The notes beneath the pieces were generated by a model. That model worked only from the letters and a program-made list of their open reading frames with translations. It did no database searches and was not told the origin of the DNA. A DNA stretch of 5,003 nt from Candidatus Aenigmatarchaeota archaeon (GTDB lineage: Archaea > Aenigmatarchaeota > Aenigmatarchaeia > QMZP01), in the NCBI GenBank assembly GCA_016867675.1, contig VGIZ01000056.1:1-5003 (forward strand), given 5' to 3'. Within the stretch, counting starts at the first letter, position 1. Each line of letters begins with the position of its first letter. The position numbers were made by a program, and so were the translations under genes. Shown here piece after piece: positions 2,973-5,003 of this stretch.

Positions 2973-5003
2973 TCAGCACGCCTTGCCGTAGTTGATTCCC
3001 ACAGTAGCCAGGTCAAAGATGTCTATCTTGCCGTCGTTGTTGATGTCAGCCTTCTGGCAGCTGCCGCTGACAGACTGCCAGTAGCAGATACCCACCCTTG
3101 CGAGGTCAAATATGTCAATCCTGTTGTTCCAGTCGGAGTCGCCTGAGACGCAGAGGCCGTCTTTGTAGCATATCACATTCTGGTCAGCGCATGCATAGCA
3201 TGAGTTTGAATATGTAGCATATTTTGGAGTGTAACCGGCTCCTCTGTCGCCGCACGCGGGCTTGTACAAATCAATGCATGCATCCGGCCTTGGCAGGGGG
3301 CATGGAGTCCAGCCGACAGGGCAGAGCGGATCACTCATACAATTCCCGTTGTAGCACACCTTTCCCGACCCGCAGATATTCCCGCAGTAGCCGCAGTTGC
3401 TGTTGTTCATCAGCAGGTTTGTTTCACAGCCGTCCGACGGGTTCTGGTTGCAGTTCGCGGTCCCCGCTGCGCATGAAGTGCAGGCAACACCGGAGCAGTA
3501 GGCTGATGTGCCGCAGTTTTCATTCCCAGAGCCGCCTGTTGATGAAGGCCACTCAAGGCAGGCATCGGCATCATAATTTCCGCAGCTTTGCTTGTAGTTG
3601 CCGCTGCATCTGGTTTTTCCTGCAGTGCAATCTGCTATACAGGGTGCGGTGGTCTTCATGAGATACAAGTCGCGGTCTTTCTGCCCGGTCACAACGAACT
3701 GCTCGCCGTCTATCAGCAGCGCCCTGCCCTTCTCTGTGCTACTTGTTGTAAAGGCTTTTTTCCACAGGACATCACCCGATGGCGTGACCTTTATGAGTTC
3801 TATGTCATTATCTTTCGTGGCAAGGACAATGTAATTCCCGCCCGAATCTATCTTGACGGAGTTGCCTTCGCCGCTGTCTAAAATCCTATCCCACACTTTA
3901 ATCCCGTTTGAAAGTGCCTTCAGGAGGTAGACATTTCCGTCTTTGCTGCCAGCAACCAAATAATATCCGTCTGGAGTTAATTCGATTGAGTTCCCAACAC
4001 CTGTTCCATAAATCTCGCTCCAATACTTATTTCCCTGAAAGTCTATGCTAAGGATATAAATGTAGGATTGTGTGTTTAAGTAATCAGTTGCGCCGCCAGT
4101 CATTACAAAATAATTACCGTCTCTGATTATTGAATATGCTGCATTATTCCCATCTTTTATCTGAAACTGCTTTGCCCAAGTTTGCACTCCTTGATAATCT
4201 ACCCAGACCACAAAAACGGCAGTCTTGCCGAGGACACCCGTAGCGGTTGTGCCCCCAGCAATCACATAACTGTTTCCAGATGTCTTTACAAAGTCATATC
4301 CAAATTCATCTGTATTTGGGTTAGCCGCAGTACGGGTTCCATAAGTTCCAAATAAATATCCATCTCCGTTGTAGTTTGCTAAATATAGATATACATTAGA
4401 GCCCCCCAATCCGCCATCTGCATAATAATCCCTTGTTGAGCCGCATATCATGCTGTTGGTGCTGTCTACATTCTTTATTGAATTAGCATCATCATGTCCC
4501 ATATTTTTATCCCAATACAAGAAGCTGCCGTCATAATATTCTTTTGCGAGATAACTATCACTTGAGCCGCCGGATTTCTGATAACCCACAACCATGTAGC
4601 CGTTGCCATAAACCCTGACCAAGGAGTTGCCCTGCTCTTCCTTGCCGCTTTCGCCGATGGATTTTTCCCATTGCTTGTCCAGCTGAATCCCACCGCAGCC
4701 CGGGTCGTCGGAGTCCGTTAAGCCGTCGCAGTCATTGTCCTTGCCATCGCTGCACAGCTCATTGACCTCGGGTGTGTTATAGCCGCTGCATGTGCATGAG
4801 CAGTCGGAACAATCGTCATTTCCTGCCCCGCTTGTGGAGTAGGGCCATTCCAGGCAGTAATCCCCGTCGTAATTTCCGCAGTTCTGCAAGCTGTTGCCGC
4901 TGCATCTTGTCTGGCCGGTTGAGCAATCGTCCGTGCATCCAGGTCCAAGGCACTGTCCGCCCGAGCAGCCGTACTGGCAGTTCTCCACGAGCCGCTCCTC
5001 CTC
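2973..5003 (-). CDS. Secreted Cys-rich beta-propeller protein with C-terminal dockerin (gene A, 5' partial)
   Basis: The frame is open from the right edge to a TGA at 2975..2973, giving 676 residues in view. A GTG at 4988 is in frame, but the five codons before it (EEERL) continue the frame and match the lead-in to the CQYGC motif in gene C, so the true start and export signal lie outside the window. Counting from that GTG, the order is: CQYGC tail (4-13); Cys module (18-60); MopE-like motif with key residues DNDCDG (79-98); probable seven-bladed beta-propeller (about 101-449); second copy of the Cys module (450-492); a DGCETN/NCGYCG-type Cys module (503-550); a Kazal-like module (571-613); and two dockerin calcium loops (617-628 and 648-659), ending GKAC. 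It is probably exported, disulfide-rich and calcium-dependent. The propeller's ligand is unknown and no catalytic motif is recognised. The dockerin suggests docking onto a cohesin such as those of genes B and C just downstream. Confidence 0.87.
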   Translation of the reverse strand, partial: EEERLVENCQYGCSGGQCLGPGCTDDCSTGQTRCSGNSLQNCGNYDGDYCLEWPYSTSGAGNDDCSDCSCTCSGYNTPEVNELCSDGKDNDCDGLTDSDDPGCGGIQLDKQWEKSIGESGKEEQGNSLVRVYGNGYMVVGYQKSGGSSDSYLAKEYYDGSFLYWDKNMGHDDANSIKNVDSTNSMICGSTRDYYADGGLGGSNVYLYLANYNGDGYLFGTYGTRTAANPNTDEFGYDFVKTSGNSYVIAGGTTATGVLGKTAVFVVWVDYQGVQTWAKQFQIKDGNNAAYSIIRDGNYFVMTGGATDYLNTQSYIYILSIDFQGNKYWSEIYGTGVGNSIELTPDGYYLVAGSKDGNVYLLKALSNGIKVWDRILDSGEGNSVKIDSGGNYIVLATKDNDIELIKVTPSGDVLWKKAFTTSSTEKGRALLIDGEQFVVTGQKDRDLYLMKTTAPCIADCTAGKTRCSGNYKQSCGNYDADACLEWPSSTGGSGNENCGTSAYCSGVACTSCAAGTANCNQNPSDGCETNLLMNNSNCGYCGNICGSGKVCYNGNCMSDPLCPVGWTPCPLPRPDACIDLYKPACGDRGAGYTPKYATYSNSCYACADQNVICYKDGLCVSGDSDWNNRIDIFDLARVGICYWQSVSGSCQKADINNDGKIDIFDLATVGINYGKAC
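2985..3143 (-). other. Dockerin pair of gene A
   Basis: Two EF-hand-like calcium loops sit at the C-terminus of gene A. Loop 1 has D617, D619, N621, I624 and D628. Loop 2 has D648, N650, D652, G653, I655 and D659. Each continues as DIFDLAxVG, the helix following a type I dockerin loop. A Cys pair (C634 and C644) lies in the linker between the loops and could form a local disulfide. The loop spacing (D1, D/N3, D/N5, I8, D12) fits the family exactly. Confidence 0.88.
3150..3278 (-). other. Kazal-like Cys module in gene A
   Basis: Residues 571-613 show C571, YKPACG (575-580), ATYSNSCYAC (591-600), C607 and C613. The PxCG...TYxNxCxxC core is the hallmark of Kazal or follistatin-type modules, which in animals often inhibit serine proteases. 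Whether this copy inhibits anything is unknown; it may be a purely structural disulfide module beside the dockerin. Confidence 0.5.
3339..3482 (-). other. DGCETN-type Cys-rich module in gene A
   Basis: Residues 503-550 contain GTANCNQNPSDGCETNL followed by NCGYCGNIC and a final CYNGNC. This pattern recurs in secreted Cys-rich proteins of myxobacteria and some archaea, where it is thought to be structural. No catalytic residues are evident. Confidence 0.55.
3513..3641 (-). repeat. Cys module copy 2 (downstream of propeller)
   Basis: Residues 450-492 of gene A, the partner of the copy at 4809-4937. It contains TRCSGNYKQSCGNYD and ACLEWP. It begins directly where the propeller ends. Confidence 0.85.
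3642..4688 (-). other. Probable seven-bladed beta-propeller domain in gene A
   Basis: Residues about 101-449 hold repeats of roughly 45-60 residues with the pattern (aromatic/hydrophobic)-V-x-G-x...(Y/V)-L-x-x-x-x-x-x-G-x-x-x-W. Approximate blades start at 121, 168, 230, 282, 332, 375 and 418. Examples are GYYLVAG, NYFVMTGG, QFVVTGQ and the W-containing strands LYWDKN, KYWSEI, KVWDRI and VLWKKA. The last blade lacks its W strand, while residues 102-112 (QLDKQWEKSIG) supply one at the N-terminal end, as expected for circular closure. The ligand is unknown. It resembles repeat propellers that turn up in archaeal surface proteins rather than a specific enzyme. Confidence 0.72.
4695..4754 (-). 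other. MopE-like Asp-rich metal-binding motif in gene A
   Basis: Residues 79-98 run from C79 to C98 with the core DGKDNDCDGLTDSDDPGC. This closely fits the MopE-type putative metal-binding motif (C-x-DGxDNDCDGxxD), a short Asp-rich calcium-binding element found between domains of secreted proteins. It lies just before the propeller. Confidence 0.7.
4809..4937 (-). repeat. Cys module copy 1 (upstream of propeller)
   Basis: Residues 18-60 of gene A, with pattern C-x-x-D-C-x-x-G-x-T-R-C-S-G-N then CGNYD, CLEWP and a closing Cys. By hand alignment 28 of 43 residues match the second copy at 3513-3641, without gaps. All Cys positions are shared, so the two are homologous modules flanking the propeller. 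Confidence 0.85.

Noticed and set aside
2973..2975. TGA as selenocysteine or recoded codon between A and B
   Set aside because: The dockerin is complete before the TGA, no hairpin-like element was noticed, and B begins with its own signal/membrane segment, so normal termination is the simplest reading.
1..5003. Cellulosome
   Set aside because: Cohesin and dockerin domains are present, but no glycoside hydrolase or obvious cellulose-binding module appears in any of the three proteins within the window.

Overview
The window holds three tightly spaced genes, all on the minus strand, that encode large exported or membrane-anchored modular proteins. No plus-strand gene is convincing. The module mix is one I associate with surface proteins of archaea, most often DPANN-type lineages: dockerin-type calcium loops of the form DIFDLAxVG, cohesin domains, TSP1-like Cys/Trp modules, Cys-rich modules ending in CQYGC, many N-glycosylation sequons, and a TTG start. 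The exact lineage cannot be fixed from this window.

Layout in the direction of transcription (right to left). Gene A (5003..2973) is 5'-truncated by the window edge. It encodes Cys-rich modules, a MopE-like Asp-rich calcium motif, a probable seven-bladed beta-propeller, more Cys-rich modules including a Kazal-like one, and a C-terminal dockerin pair. Gene B (2954..2004) is complete. It encodes an N-terminal membrane segment, a long Ser/Thr/Asn/Gln and poly-Gly linker, a TSP1-like module and a C-terminal cohesin. Gene C (1998..1) is 3'-truncated by the window edge. It encodes a Sec signal peptide, three dockerin-type loops, a cohesin, a discoidin-like domain, a TSP1-like module, a Cys-rich region, and the start of a second discoidin-like copy. 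The gaps are 18 nt (A to B) and 5 nt (B to C), so the three are probably one transcription unit with coupled translation.

How they may work together (inference): cohesins and dockerins are partner domains, best known from bacterial cellulosomes and also reported in archaea such as Archaeoglobus. Here B looks like a membrane-tethered cohesin receptor, A like a dockerin-tagged binding or display protein, and C like an adaptor that carries both partner domains and could bridge B to other proteins or form chains with itself. No glycoside hydrolase is visible, so this would be a non-cellulosomal surface assembly, perhaps for adhesion or cell-cell contact. Other features worth attention are the low-GC propeller inside a GC-rich operon, duplicated modules on both sides of that propeller, a possible type-IV-pilin-like N-terminus on B, and an in-frame TGA separating A from B.
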